From Desulfobacteraceae bacterium (GTDB taxonomy: Bacteria > Desulfobacterota > Desulfobacteria > Desulfobacterales > Desulfosalsimonadaceae): a DNA stretch of 64,000 bases. Below, piece by piece: positions 31,381 through 39,500 of this stretch. The stretch's first letter is position 1; each line of letters starts with the position of its first letter. The notes under the pieces are model-generated. The model ran no database searches and was not told where the DNA came from. It worked only from the letters and a program-made list of their open reading frames with translations. The translations under genes and the position numbers were made by a program. The stretch spans positions 370,095 through 434,094 of the forward strand of contig JABZFM010000006.1 of NCBI GenBank assembly GCA_014237465.1, read 5' to 3'.

Positions 31381-31996
31381 CACAAAAGTTCTGGGAGTCG
31401 ATTTGGACGTCATTATCATGTCGATCATGGCATTGTTGATTGCAGAGGTCACAGCCATATACCTTATCAGCCATGGCTTTGGAACGATGCTGGCCAATTT
31501 TCTGGCATCGCTTTCCACAAAGTCCTTCCAAACAATGATTCATTTGTACCAGTGGGCCGATAAAATGGTAGGCAAGGTGCTTGTGCCGCTGTTGCTGTTA
31601 ACTTTTGCGGAAGCTTGGGCAGTATATAAATTGGTTCAAAACCGCAAGAGTGCGAATGATAAAAATGTGTTCAAAAATCAATTCAAAGTGCTTGAAATTG
31701 TGGAAGGTGCTGCGCCAGGATTTGGTTTCATAGGAACATGTCTTGCACTGATTGGTACAATGCACAACATGGACCCAAAACTTGACCAGCAGGCCATGCT
31801 GAAGATCCTTTTAGAAAACTCTTCAAGCGCTTTTGGCTCAACCGTATTCGGCATTTCTCTCGCATTGACCGCCTTTTTATTTAAAGAAATTTTTAAGGGG
31901 TTTTTGATCAAAACACCTCCCGCTAACAAGCGAGACAACAACGTGACGGAGATACCTGAGGGGAAGCCGATAATTTTTATCCGAGAGGGGGCTTGA
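31361..31996 (+). CDS. MotA/TolQ/ExbB-family proton channel protein, 211 aa
   Basis: The ATG at 31361 (or the next at 31364) follows GGGAGA and overlaps the previous gene. Three hydrophobic segments are visible: about residues 13-37, 63-80 and 155-180. The diagnostic region VEGAAPGFGFIGTCLALIGTMHNMD and the segment SSSAFGSTVFGISLALTAFLF match the ExbB/TolQ/MotA pore helices. There is no long cytoplasmic tail of the ZorA kind. With the ExbD-like gene one base downstream it should form a proton-driven inner-membrane motor powering a periplasmic process. Confidence 0.85.
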   Translation: MMAHISNTKVLGVDLDVIIMSIMALLIAEVTAIYLISHGFGTMLANFLASLSTKSFQTMIHLYQWADKMVGKVLVPLLLLTFAEAWAVYKLVQNRKSANDKNVFKNQFKVLEIVEGAAPGFGFIGTCLALIGTMHNMDPKLDQQAMLKILLENSSSAFGSTVFGISLALTAFLFKEIFKGFLIKTPPANKRDNNVTEIPEGKPIIFIREGA

Positions 31997-31997
31997 T

Positions 31998-32414
31998 ATG
32001 AAAGGATTTTTAGGAGCCGACATTTTCATCAACCTGCTGCTGGTCTTTATTGTCGCGTTTGGAATGCTTTTTATGAATACCAACGATAGCGCCAACTCGG
32101 CTAATGCTAATGGAGAAAAAATGTTGCCTAAAATCATTCTCCCATCAGGTCAATCAGACGGTGCAGCCATGGCGACAGATGAAACACCTATTAATTTGTC
32201 AGCTGAAAAAGACGGTGAAAAGACCCAGTATTTTATTGATGATGTAGCGGTCAGACACGATGAACTGAAAGGAATTTTAACAAACAAAAAGGCTGACACG
32301 GTTAAAATTCGATTTGATGAGCATCTATCATATGGCAAGTATATTGAGATGCTGGATTTGTGTGTACAGTGCGGCATCAAGAATATTTCAAACGTTTATA
32401 CTTCAGCCCAATAA
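31998..32414 (+). CDS. ExbD/TolR-family protein, 138 aa
   Basis: One N-terminal membrane helix (FINLLLVFIVAFGMLF) is followed by LPKIILPSG, INLSAEKDGE, YFIDDVAV and TVKIRFDEHLSYGKYIEMLDL, the order of the ExbD/TolR periplasmic domain. The usual pore Asp in this helix is replaced by an Asn-containing segment (INLLLVF); D8 just before it may serve. There is no OmpA-like peptidoglycan domain. It follows the ExbB-like gene by one base, so the two are expected to form a complex. Confidence 0.75.
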   Translation: MKGFLGADIFINLLLVFIVAFGMLFMNTNDSANSANANGEKMLPKIILPSGQSDGAAMATDETPINLSAEKDGEKTQYFIDDVAVRHDELKGILTNKKADTVKIRFDEHLSYGKYIEMLDLCVQCGIKNISNVYTSAQ

Positions 32415-32424
32415 GGAGGAATCA

Positions 32425-32970
32425 ATGTTTAAACTTATCCAATCAATCATGTTAATTTTTATGATCGCTGGGGTTATCTACCTCGGCAACAAGGTTTTAG
32501 ATGAAACCAAAGGAATGGGTGCCGATCATCAGACCATGGCTGAACAAAAGAATGACGTCATAAAGAATGTATTGGAGCTGAAAGACAAGGCGTCAAAAAA
32601 GGCTGATGAAATCAAAAAACTCTATGAAACTGCAAAGACCATTCAGGAAAATAGCAATGAAATGGCCGAGAATGGGAACCCGTCTGACATGAAGAATGCC
32701 TCATTCGCCCCAAAGACAAACAGGAGCGGTGAAAATGAGTTTGAAAAAAACGGCCTTGTTGACGAAGAAGACCGGAAATTAACCGCTGAAATCATGGAAT
32801 ACGATGCGGGTGAAGGTAAAAATAAAGGACCGGACTGGGTGGTCGATAAAATGATGGCTGCCAATGATGTGCTAACCGAAGAAAAAAAATCAGAACCGGT
32901 CGATTTAGAAAGTGTCGGCAGAATTATGGGATTATATTCCAAGGCGGCAGAGGCCTTAGATATTCATTAA
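32425..32970 (+). CDS. Membrane-anchored helical protein, 181 aa
   Basis: The start is the ATG at 32425 after AAGGAGGAATCA; an open frame continues upstream inside the ExbD gene but is unsupported. A single N-terminal membrane helix (LIQSIMLIFMIAGVIYLG) is followed by a Lys/Glu-rich helix that looks coiled-coil (KNDVIKNVLELKDKASKKAD) and an acidic C-terminal domain. It is probably a periplasmic strut of the same machine. I do not recognise the family. Confidence 0.65.
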   Translation: MFKLIQSIMLIFMIAGVIYLGNKVLDETKGMGADHQTMAEQKNDVIKNVLELKDKASKKADEIKKLYETAKTIQENSNEMAENGNPSDMKNASFAPKTNRSGENEFEKNGLVDEEDRKLTAEIMEYDAGEGKNKGPDWVVDKMMAANDVLTEEKKSEPVDLESVGRIMGLYSKAAEALDIH

Positions 32971-32982
32971 AGGTGATATATC

Positions 32983-33852
32983 ATGATTAAAAAAAGCATC
33001 ACTCTGACCATATTTGCGGTTGTGTTGGTGGTTATCATTTTTACATTGATTGGGCTTCGCTCCCCTTCCGAGAGCGCCGAACGTGATGAAAAAAAGGAAG
33101 TGGTCCAAAAACAAAAACCAATGCAGGAAGAAATTAAGGTTGTTGCCATTAAAGAAATCATAAAAAAAGTGAAACCGCCGAAACGCCCAAAAATTCAGAG
33201 ACAAAAGAAGCAAAACAAAACCGTTAAGGTTTTTAAACCATCGGTTAAAAAAAGGGCAAAGAAGAAGCAGTTGCCACATCATCAGATAAAAATAGATGAC
33301 ATCGCGGTTAATATTGGACGCAAAATTATTGGTGAAAAAGGAAAAATACCACTGGTTCAAACGTCTGATGATCACATCGGTTTTAATTCCTACCTGGAAA
33401 AGATGCAAGGTTTAGGTGGCCGATTGTTTGTTGGCGACGCGGTTGAACAAAAGATTATTGCTGAGGCTTACTTAAAAAAACACGGCGACCGTTTTAAACT
33501 TGATGCCCTGATTACTCCTGCCATGGGACAAATTGACACGAATGGACTGGCCATGTTCAGACCACGTGAAATCGTCCATGAGGAACTGGCAGATGAAATC
33601 ATCAACAAATGCCGAAAAACATATGGGAACAGGGATCTAAGATGCGTATTGATGTTACCGATGAACGTTGAGGCGGGCATTTTAGGGGGTCTCAAAGCGT
33701 ATCTAAAAAATCATGGATATTCAATTGATACGTTTGATGTCGTATGGGGAAACTATCAGCGAAACGTTTCTGGAATATATCTAAACATTCACAAAGGCAA
33801 GGTCCGGAATTCAACAAAAATTGTAGACCTGAATCTCGACCTGAGTCTTTAA
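32983..33852 (+). CDS. TonB/TolA-like anchored periplasmic protein, 289 aa
   Basis: AAGGTGATATATC precedes the ATG. One N-terminal membrane helix (about 6-25), then a long Lys/Pro-rich extended linker (KKVKPPKRPKIQRQKKQ, about residues 55-110) that could span the periplasm, then a folded C-terminal domain of about 170 residues with no match to the TonB C-terminal motif. Position after ExbB- and ExbD-like genes and this architecture suggest the third, force-transmitting member of a Tol/Ton-like triad. The C-terminal domain would determine the outer-membrane or substrate partner. Confidence 0.65.
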   Translation: MIKKSITLTIFAVVLVVIIFTLIGLRSPSESAERDEKKEVVQKQKPMQEEIKVVAIKEIIKKVKPPKRPKIQRQKKQNKTVKVFKPSVKKRAKKKQLPHHQIKIDDIAVNIGRKIIGEKGKIPLVQTSDDHIGFNSYLEKMQGLGGRLFVGDAVEQKIIAEAYLKKHGDRFKLDALITPAMGQIDTNGLAMFRPREIVHEELADEIINKCRKTYGNRDLRCVLMLPMNVEAGILGGLKAYLKNHGYSIDTFDVVWGNYQRNVSGIYLNIHKGKVRNSTKIVDLNLDLSL

Positions 33853-33861
33853 AGGACATAC

Positions 33862-34233
33862 ATGATGATTACCCTTCTCCGCATACTTGTCGTTTTGGTT
33901 ATTTTGACCGTATTGCCGGTATGGCTCTATGCGTCAGGGAATCTACCATATTACAGCTCATGCAACGAATATATCGTTGCCAGAAATAATATTAAACACC
34001 CTGTAATAGCAAAATGTACATATAACGTAAGCCATTATGGCTGGGAGAAATTAAGGGATAATGGGGTTGAGGTGCCACAAACCCAGGTTGAAAAACTTAT
34101 ACGAATAGATAGGCCCATTGAAGAACATTTTAAACAACAAATTCGAATCATCGAATTAAGATGCAAGATCGATGCAATCTGCAACGACATCGTCAATGAT
34201 CGGATTGCTAAGAAAGACGACGATGATGGATAA
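33862..34233 (+). CDS. Small exported protein, 123 aa
   Basis: AAAGGACATAC precedes ATGATG at 33862. The signal peptide is hydrophobic (LLRILVVLVILTVLPVWLYA) with cleavage near residue 24. The mature part carries four cysteines (SSCNEY, AKCTYN, LRCKIDAIC), likely two disulphides in the periplasm. It overlaps the transglycosylase gene by 11 bp. Function unknown. Confidence 0.6.
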   Translation: MMITLLRILVVLVILTVLPVWLYASGNLPYYSSCNEYIVARNNIKHPVIAKCTYNVSHYGWEKLRDNGVEVPQTQVEKLIRIDRPIEEHFKQQIRIIELRCKIDAICNDIVNDRIAKKDDDDG

Positions 34234-34924
34234 CCATTTTAAATATAGCACTGCCATTTACAGAGTTTCAATTGTGTTATTGATGACCTGTCTGTTGCTG
34301 GAAATATCCCAAAATCAGGTAATGGCGTTTGATGAAGCGGAATATTATCGCGAATTCATTATGACAAGATTGATGGCCCAAAAGTTAAGAGAATTTCGAA
34401 ATGAGAACCCTGACAAGAAATCATCGGATCGCAGGAGCAACGAATCTGAAACCAAAAACATTAAATTACCAAAGTGGGCATGTGCCTCTAGAAAAACATT
34501 AAAACAACAGTCAGATAATAACCATGTGCAGACTAATCAAAGAGCAAACAAATATGATGCGATTATTAATTCTGCATCGAAAAAGTATAATTTGCCGCCT
34601 GAGCTTATTAAGGCAGTCATCAAAGTGGAAAGTGACTTTACAGAACATGCGGTATCACCAAAAGGTGCTCAGGGCCTGATGCAATTGATGCCTTGTACCG
34701 CAATTGAGTTGGGTGTTTCAGATCCGTTTGATCCCAGGAAAAACGTACACGGCGGGTCAAGATTACTTAAGCAACACCTTGAAAAATATTGTTCCTTAAA
34801 AAAAGCATTAATAGCCTATAACGCAGGGCCACGCTGGACGAAAAGAATCCAGATTCCAAAGGAAACGAGAAACTATATCAAAAATGTAATTCATTTTTAT
34901 GGTTATTACAAAAAAAGCCGTTAA
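34223..34924 (+). CDS. Lytic transglycosylase (SLT domain), 233 aa
   Basis: The start is ATGATG at 34223/34226, followed by a signal peptide (IVLLMTCLLLEISQNQVMA). After a polar linker the SLT domain begins about residue 115: IINSASKKYNLPPELIKAVIKVES (catalytic Glu), HAVSPKGAQGLMQLMP, NVHGGSRLLKQHL, ALIAYNAGP. This is a soluble lytic transglycosylase that cuts peptidoglycan, as used to insert envelope-spanning machines such as conjugation, secretion or flagellar systems. It closes the ExbBD operon. A fragment like its C-terminus recurs at 36482-36553. Confidence 0.88.
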   Translation: MMDNHFKYSTAIYRVSIVLLMTCLLLEISQNQVMAFDEAEYYREFIMTRLMAQKLREFRNENPDKKSSDRRSNESETKNIKLPKWACASRKTLKQQSDNNHVQTNQRANKYDAIINSASKKYNLPPELIKAVIKVESDFTEHAVSPKGAQGLMQLMPCTAIELGVSDPFDPRKNVHGGSRLLKQHLEKYCSLKKALIAYNAGPRWTKRIQIPKETRNYIKNVIHFYGYYKKSR

Positions 34925-34933
34925 CAAGAAAAA

Positions 34934-35041
34934 ATGAGGCATCCGGATCATAATACGATTCACCTTTTGGGATGGCACCGGGTGTTAATGAATACCGAAA
35001 ATGAATCAAGTGCCTCTTGGGCTTCCGTGTTTTTAGAATAA
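34934..35041 (+). pseudogene. C-terminal fragment of the duplicated 35357-type gene
   Basis: The 35 codons (MRHPDHNTIHLLGWHRVLMN...ASVFLE) match the last 35 residues of the copy at 42598-43005 almost exactly, at DNA level too (34936-35035 with 42904-43003), and more loosely the C-terminus of the 35357-36220 protein. It has no own ribosome-binding site. It is a leftover from duplication or recombination. Confidence 0.75.
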
Positions 35042-35072
35042 TGGTAATGCCACCAAAAAAAAGGAAAGAGCC

Positions 35073-35301
35073 ATGAATAAATTGAAAACCATTTTTCTGG
35101 TAATATTTGTAATCATGATTTTAGCATCAAATGCATTCATTCCCATCAAAAAGATAGATCATTTTGTTTTGCCTGAAGGTAATAGCACATTTTATGCAAA
35201 TAAAACTTTTGGATCTTGAAATTGCAAACCGGAATGAAGCTGTAGGCTTCAAAAAAGATGAACTCGCATGGGCATTGAATAAAAATTTTTTAAAAGAATG
35301 A
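35073..35301 (+). pseudogene. Frameshifted small exported-protein gene
   Basis: AAAGGAAAGAGCC precedes the ATG at 35073. The first frame gives MNKLKTIFLVIFVIMILASN, a signal-like helix, then IKKIDHFVLPEGNSTFYANK and stops at 35219. A second frame from 35194 continues LLDLEIANRNEAVGFKKDELAW to 35301. Together they read like one 70-residue protein broken by a frameshift. A decayed relative lies at 43863-44034. Confidence 0.5.
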
Positions 35302-35356
35302 AGAAGTCCAAATTCAAAAAAATTACATGAACCAAACTTTATAAAAGGACAAACTG

Positions 35357-36220
35357 ATGTTTGATCAAGAATTAATCAAAAGGAAATTTAATCAAATCGG
35401 CGCAGACGTGGTTTTTCTTACTTTGGATTCACTTCCTCGTTTTCGCCGCAGAGAAATGGCAGTTCCTGTATCCATTGATGTAAAACAGGCTAAACGCAAA
35501 GAATACTTCGAGATACTCTATAACGGCGATACTGAATTTGATCTTTCTGTTATTGATGTGCGTCCTGATGATAAACACCTGCTGATGATGGTTAAAATCC
35601 CACTCACCAATAAACTCGGACAGGTCATCAGCGAAGATAAGATTAAATTGCTGTGCGGTCATGATGAACGTCATTATTTTTCCTGCGGCGTTCCCGAAAA
35701 AATCGGGGCTTCCAATGTGAAGGAAGCAAAAAAAGCACTCCTCCCAAATGAATTCATAAGCGCTCACAAAAAACGAGGAAAAGCTAAAAATCTCTTAAAA
35801 AGAAAAAATGAGACTGGTCGCCGCCAAGGTGAGTGGATTTTTGTTAAAGATGAAAATTTTGTACCGGCAAATCCTCATATGATCAAAAAAAATGAACCGA
35901 TTTCCCGTGGACGCGGGAGCAAACCTCATATCTGTGAGGAAGTTTATAATTTCGGCGGTGACAAAGTTTATGTTCACAGAAAATATGCACCTGATGGTGT
36001 GACTGAAGGTCAAATGACTCAAATTAGACAGCGTCTTTTTGCAGAAGGCATAAGAGGCCGTGTTGATTTTCAAGTACGGACCAAAAACGCAAAAGTCTAT
36101 GCCCGGGGACATGTTCGTCATTCGGATCATAAGACCATTTATCTTCGCGAATGGCATGCTGTTTATATGAATAAAGAAAATGAATCAAAGGCTTCAAGAT
36201 TTTCCGTGTTTTTAGATTAA
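35357..36220 (+). CDS. Hypothetical protein, 287 aa, parent of a duplicated module
   Basis: AAAAGGACAAACTG precedes the ATG. Soluble, basic and rich in aromatic residues in its second half (RRQGEWIFVKDENFV, KPHICEEVYNF, GDKVYVHRKYAPDGVT, NAKVYARGHVRHSDHKTIYL). I do not recognise the family. Residues about 150-287 are duplicated in the truncated copy at 42598-43005 (about half of positions identical) and in the fragment at 34934. The first 12 residues MFDQELIKRKFN resemble those of the giant helicase at 36584. A small zinc-type gene follows by 25 bp, and that pairing is duplicated too. Confidence 0.7.
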   Translation: MFDQELIKRKFNQIGADVVFLTLDSLPRFRRREMAVPVSIDVKQAKRKEYFEILYNGDTEFDLSVIDVRPDDKHLLMMVKIPLTNKLGQVISEDKIKLLCGHDERHYFSCGVPEKIGASNVKEAKKALLPNEFISAHKKRGKAKNLLKRKNETGRRQGEWIFVKDENFVPANPHMIKKNEPISRGRGSKPHICEEVYNFGGDKVYVHRKYAPDGVTEGQMTQIRQRLFAEGIRGRVDFQVRTKNAKVYARGHVRHSDHKTIYLREWHAVYMNKENESKASRFSVFLD

Positions 36221-36245
36221 AAAGATGAACAATAAAGGTGAAGAA

Positions 36246-36482
36246 ATGAGACCTGCAATAATTGAATGTGATTTTTGCAATACCGTAATTTCTGATGAAG
36301 AACACTATCTCAATTTTGATTTGGACGACATCTTGCGTGATGATTATCAATTGAGTTCTTCTCAAAAGGATAATTCAGAAATCTTTGCATGTATGGCATG
36401 CAAGGCAAGATATGAAAATTTTATGGAAGAACTCATGCTGTGGATAAATAAAGAACAAGAAAGATGGCGCATAGCAGCGTAA
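36246..36482 (+). CDS. Small four-cysteine protein, 78 aa
   Basis: The start is the ATG at 36246 behind AAAGGTGAAGAA, matching the position used by its paralogue at 43031; a start at 36225 is possible. It has CDFC near the N-terminus and CMAC near residue 50, four cysteines suited to one zinc ion, within FACMACKARYENFME. The paralogue keeps the second pair but has Tyr in place of the first Cys. It travels with the 35357-type gene in both copies of the module. Confidence 0.65.
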   Translation: MRPAIIECDFCNTVISDEEHYLNFDLDDILRDDYQLSSSQKDNSEIFACMACKARYENFMEELMLWINKEQERWRIAA

Positions 36483-36553
36483 ACAATAACTTTATCCAAA
36501 AAGTAATTCATTATTACGGCTATTACCAAAAAGCCATTTACAAAAATTTTTAG
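36482..36553 (+). pseudogene. C-terminal remnant of a second lytic transglycosylase
   Basis: The frame NNFIQKVIHYYGYYQKAIYK ends at TAG 36551-36553. It parallels the end of the transglycosylase at 34223-34924 (NYIKNVIHFYGYYKKSR). Only this tail survives, so a second transglycosylase-like gene or a recombination joint once stood here. Confidence 0.55.
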
Positions 36554-36583
36554 ACACAATCCTGAATAATCAAGGACAGAGCT

Positions 36584-39500
36584 ATGTTTAATCAAAATCT
36601 GATTCAAGAAAAATTTAAAATAATCGATGTGGATAATGCAAAAAAAATCGATAAAGATGATGCGGTCGTGGATAACCAAAAAATTGTCAAAGAAACATTA
36701 GACCGCCTTCGAACGAAATTATTAGATATAACCCGGCGGAACAATCTTATTAGCTTTCGGCCATTAAAAAATTGCCTGCAAATTGCAGGCGCGGTTCCCA
36801 ATCATCTGTATGAAAGACTGGTCGTTAGTGAGAAATCGATGGAATTGATGCCATTAAAAAATTGCCCGAAACTGCTTCCATACGATGATAAATGGTTGGA
36901 CCATGATCCAGATGGAAATAGCCTTTTCCTTCCAGTACCGATTGGATATTATAATAATATTGAAAATGATAGTTCCATAAAAAAGGTAATAAGCAAAAAA
37001 GGATTACAGACCTTATTCCAGGCAAGGAACCTGGAACAAATATCAAAGAAAATTCATAGATGCTGGAAAACCGGTATAGAAGAATCTGGCATCAATTATC
37101 TGTTTCTGGCCGTTGGATTTCTGTACTGGTGCGAAAAAGACGATCCCCAAAACCTTAGCCGTGCGCCATTATTTCTTATTCCCATACAAATAGAGAAAAA
37201 ATCGTTAAACAAGGAAACCGATTGCTACACCTATGCGATAAATTACAATGGTGAAGACTTGGAATTCAATTTGTCGCTTGCAGAGAAACTCAAACAGGAT
37301 TTTGGACTTCTTCTGCCGGAGCTTACAAATGAATCCACCCCCAAAGAGTATTTGGAAAAAATATCAGAAATCATAAACGCTAAGGAAAACTGGCGGGTCA
37401 CCCATGAGACATTTATCGGACTTTTTAGTTTTAAAAAAATTCGCCTTTACAAAGATTTAAATCACGAAGCCTGGCCAGATGAAAACTCGATAATCAATCA
37501 CCCAATAGTTCGGATGATTTTGATTGGCAAAAATAAAAAGGAATCCTGCCAAAACACATATTACAAGAAGGAGTATGAAATAGATGATTTATCTATGTCT
37601 CATACCATTCCCTTAACTCTGGACGCAGACAGTTCACAACATTCCGCTATTATAGATGTTATTAGTAAAAATAAGAATCTCGTTATTGAAGGCCCTCCCG
37701 GAGGAGGTAAATCTCAGACCATTGCAAACTTAATCACAGCAGCTCTTTATGAAAATAAAACGGTTTTGTTTATAGCAGATAAAAATGCGGCCAGAGAAGT
37801 GGTTTCAAGGAGATTAAAAGAAGTGGGGATTGGAGACTTCTGCCTGGAACTTCATAATCATAAAACACAAAAAGGTCGCTTGTACGCAGATATCGAAAGA
37901 AGGTTAAAACGATCTTTTCCTGATTCTCTTGTATTTGACAATGAAATTCAGGAGTACCAGCGTGAGCGAGATACATTAAGAAGATATTATTTTTTGTTAC
38001 AACAAAAACCGGGAGCGACCGGAGAAAATATCCATGAAATAATATGGGCCGCAGCTGTAGCAAGAGAAAATCTAAACGGACGCATTGTTTCAATCACTAT
38101 TAGTGACGCACTCCAATGGGATACAGCGAGAATAAATAAAGCCATGTCCACCATGAAGGATTTTGGGAACCTGCATCAGGAATTGCCGGCAGAAATATAT
38201 GACATCTGGAACGGGTTTGAACCAGATTTTATCATGCAAGGAGATGAGAAGGTATTCTGTGAAGAGATAGAGAGTATTCAGAAGGAAACGGATTACATCT
38301 CTGATGTTTTTGTAAACAACATGTCGTTTCTTAAATGGCGAACCGGACAGTCTATTTCAGATGCGCGCGTTATGTCTAAAATTAACACAGATCTCCTTAG
38401 AATGAAACCCGCACTATGGGATGACAGCGTAGGTGCTCATTTCATTGAAGATTCGGTTGTTGCTGTCCTGAATAATTTAATTGATGCGAAAGCAATATAT
38501 CAGGATTTAACAAAAGCTGCTGATAAAATACTGAGAGATCACTCACAATGGGAAATTGAAAATATTAATAAGCTTTGCAGGGCTGTTGAAATTTTAAAGG
38601 AATGTGGTTTTGGGGATATGGCTCTAAAAGACCTGTCGATTCTTCAGGAAAAAGTGAAAGCTTTCGAGGATGGTGTGAATTTGTTGATTGATAGAAGCAG
38701 ATTCTTGAACACCTATTTTTTGGAAAAACCATCGCGTATAAAGGATCTTCACAAACTCAATATATTAATGGCGATTGTCGATAAAAATCCAGTGGACATC
38801 GACCTTTTTACCCCCAAATTATGCGATTTTAAAACGACCTGTATTTTCGAAAAAGCGCGCAAACATCAGAGAGCACTCGAGGTCGTAGAAGCAGAGCTTA
38901 CAAATGTTTTTAACATGCCAAACAGTATTGATGAAGAAGCGGCCTTACAATTTTTAGCAGTTGCAAAAAACAGCCCCACATATCTCAGTCGCTTGTTTTC
39001 AGGCGAGTTTCGTCTTATTAAAAACGAACTCAGTGCGCTTTTAAGAGACAGGAAGCTATTGAATAAAAAGAGCCTGGCGGGTGAACTTGAAAAGCTGGTC
39101 AATTTTTTATCTGCAAAAATAGAGTATGAAGAGTGTTCTGAATACCAGGAGGCTTTTGGAAATTGTTTCAAAGGATTGAGGACAAACTGGGAAGATCTCA
39201 ACAAGGCCATAAACTGGTCTCATGAGATTGTTGACTTTTTGGGATCTGATACAAAAGCGGCTGCGTTTTTATCTTCATTTTCATCAGACAAAGAACAATT
39301 CTTATTAACCGCAAGAAGGATAAACAAAACCATTAAAGAAATTGAAGAAATAGCAGTTTTTCTGAAAATCAAACAGGACCCGGAAAAATTACTGTCAAAA
39401 TATCTTGATGAGATTAAAAATCTCAGTGACAACCTCTTTCCACACGCAAGGATCTTACAATCTTTTACACGTCTGCAGCAATGGAAAATAAATGAAGTGC

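Noticed and set aside
29078..34924. Envelope operon considered as a standard conjugative type IV secretion locus or Zorya
   Set aside because: No VirB4, VirD4 or relaxase; no ZorA tail, OmpA-type ZorB, or ZorC/D homologue. Kept only as a hypothesis of a distinct system.
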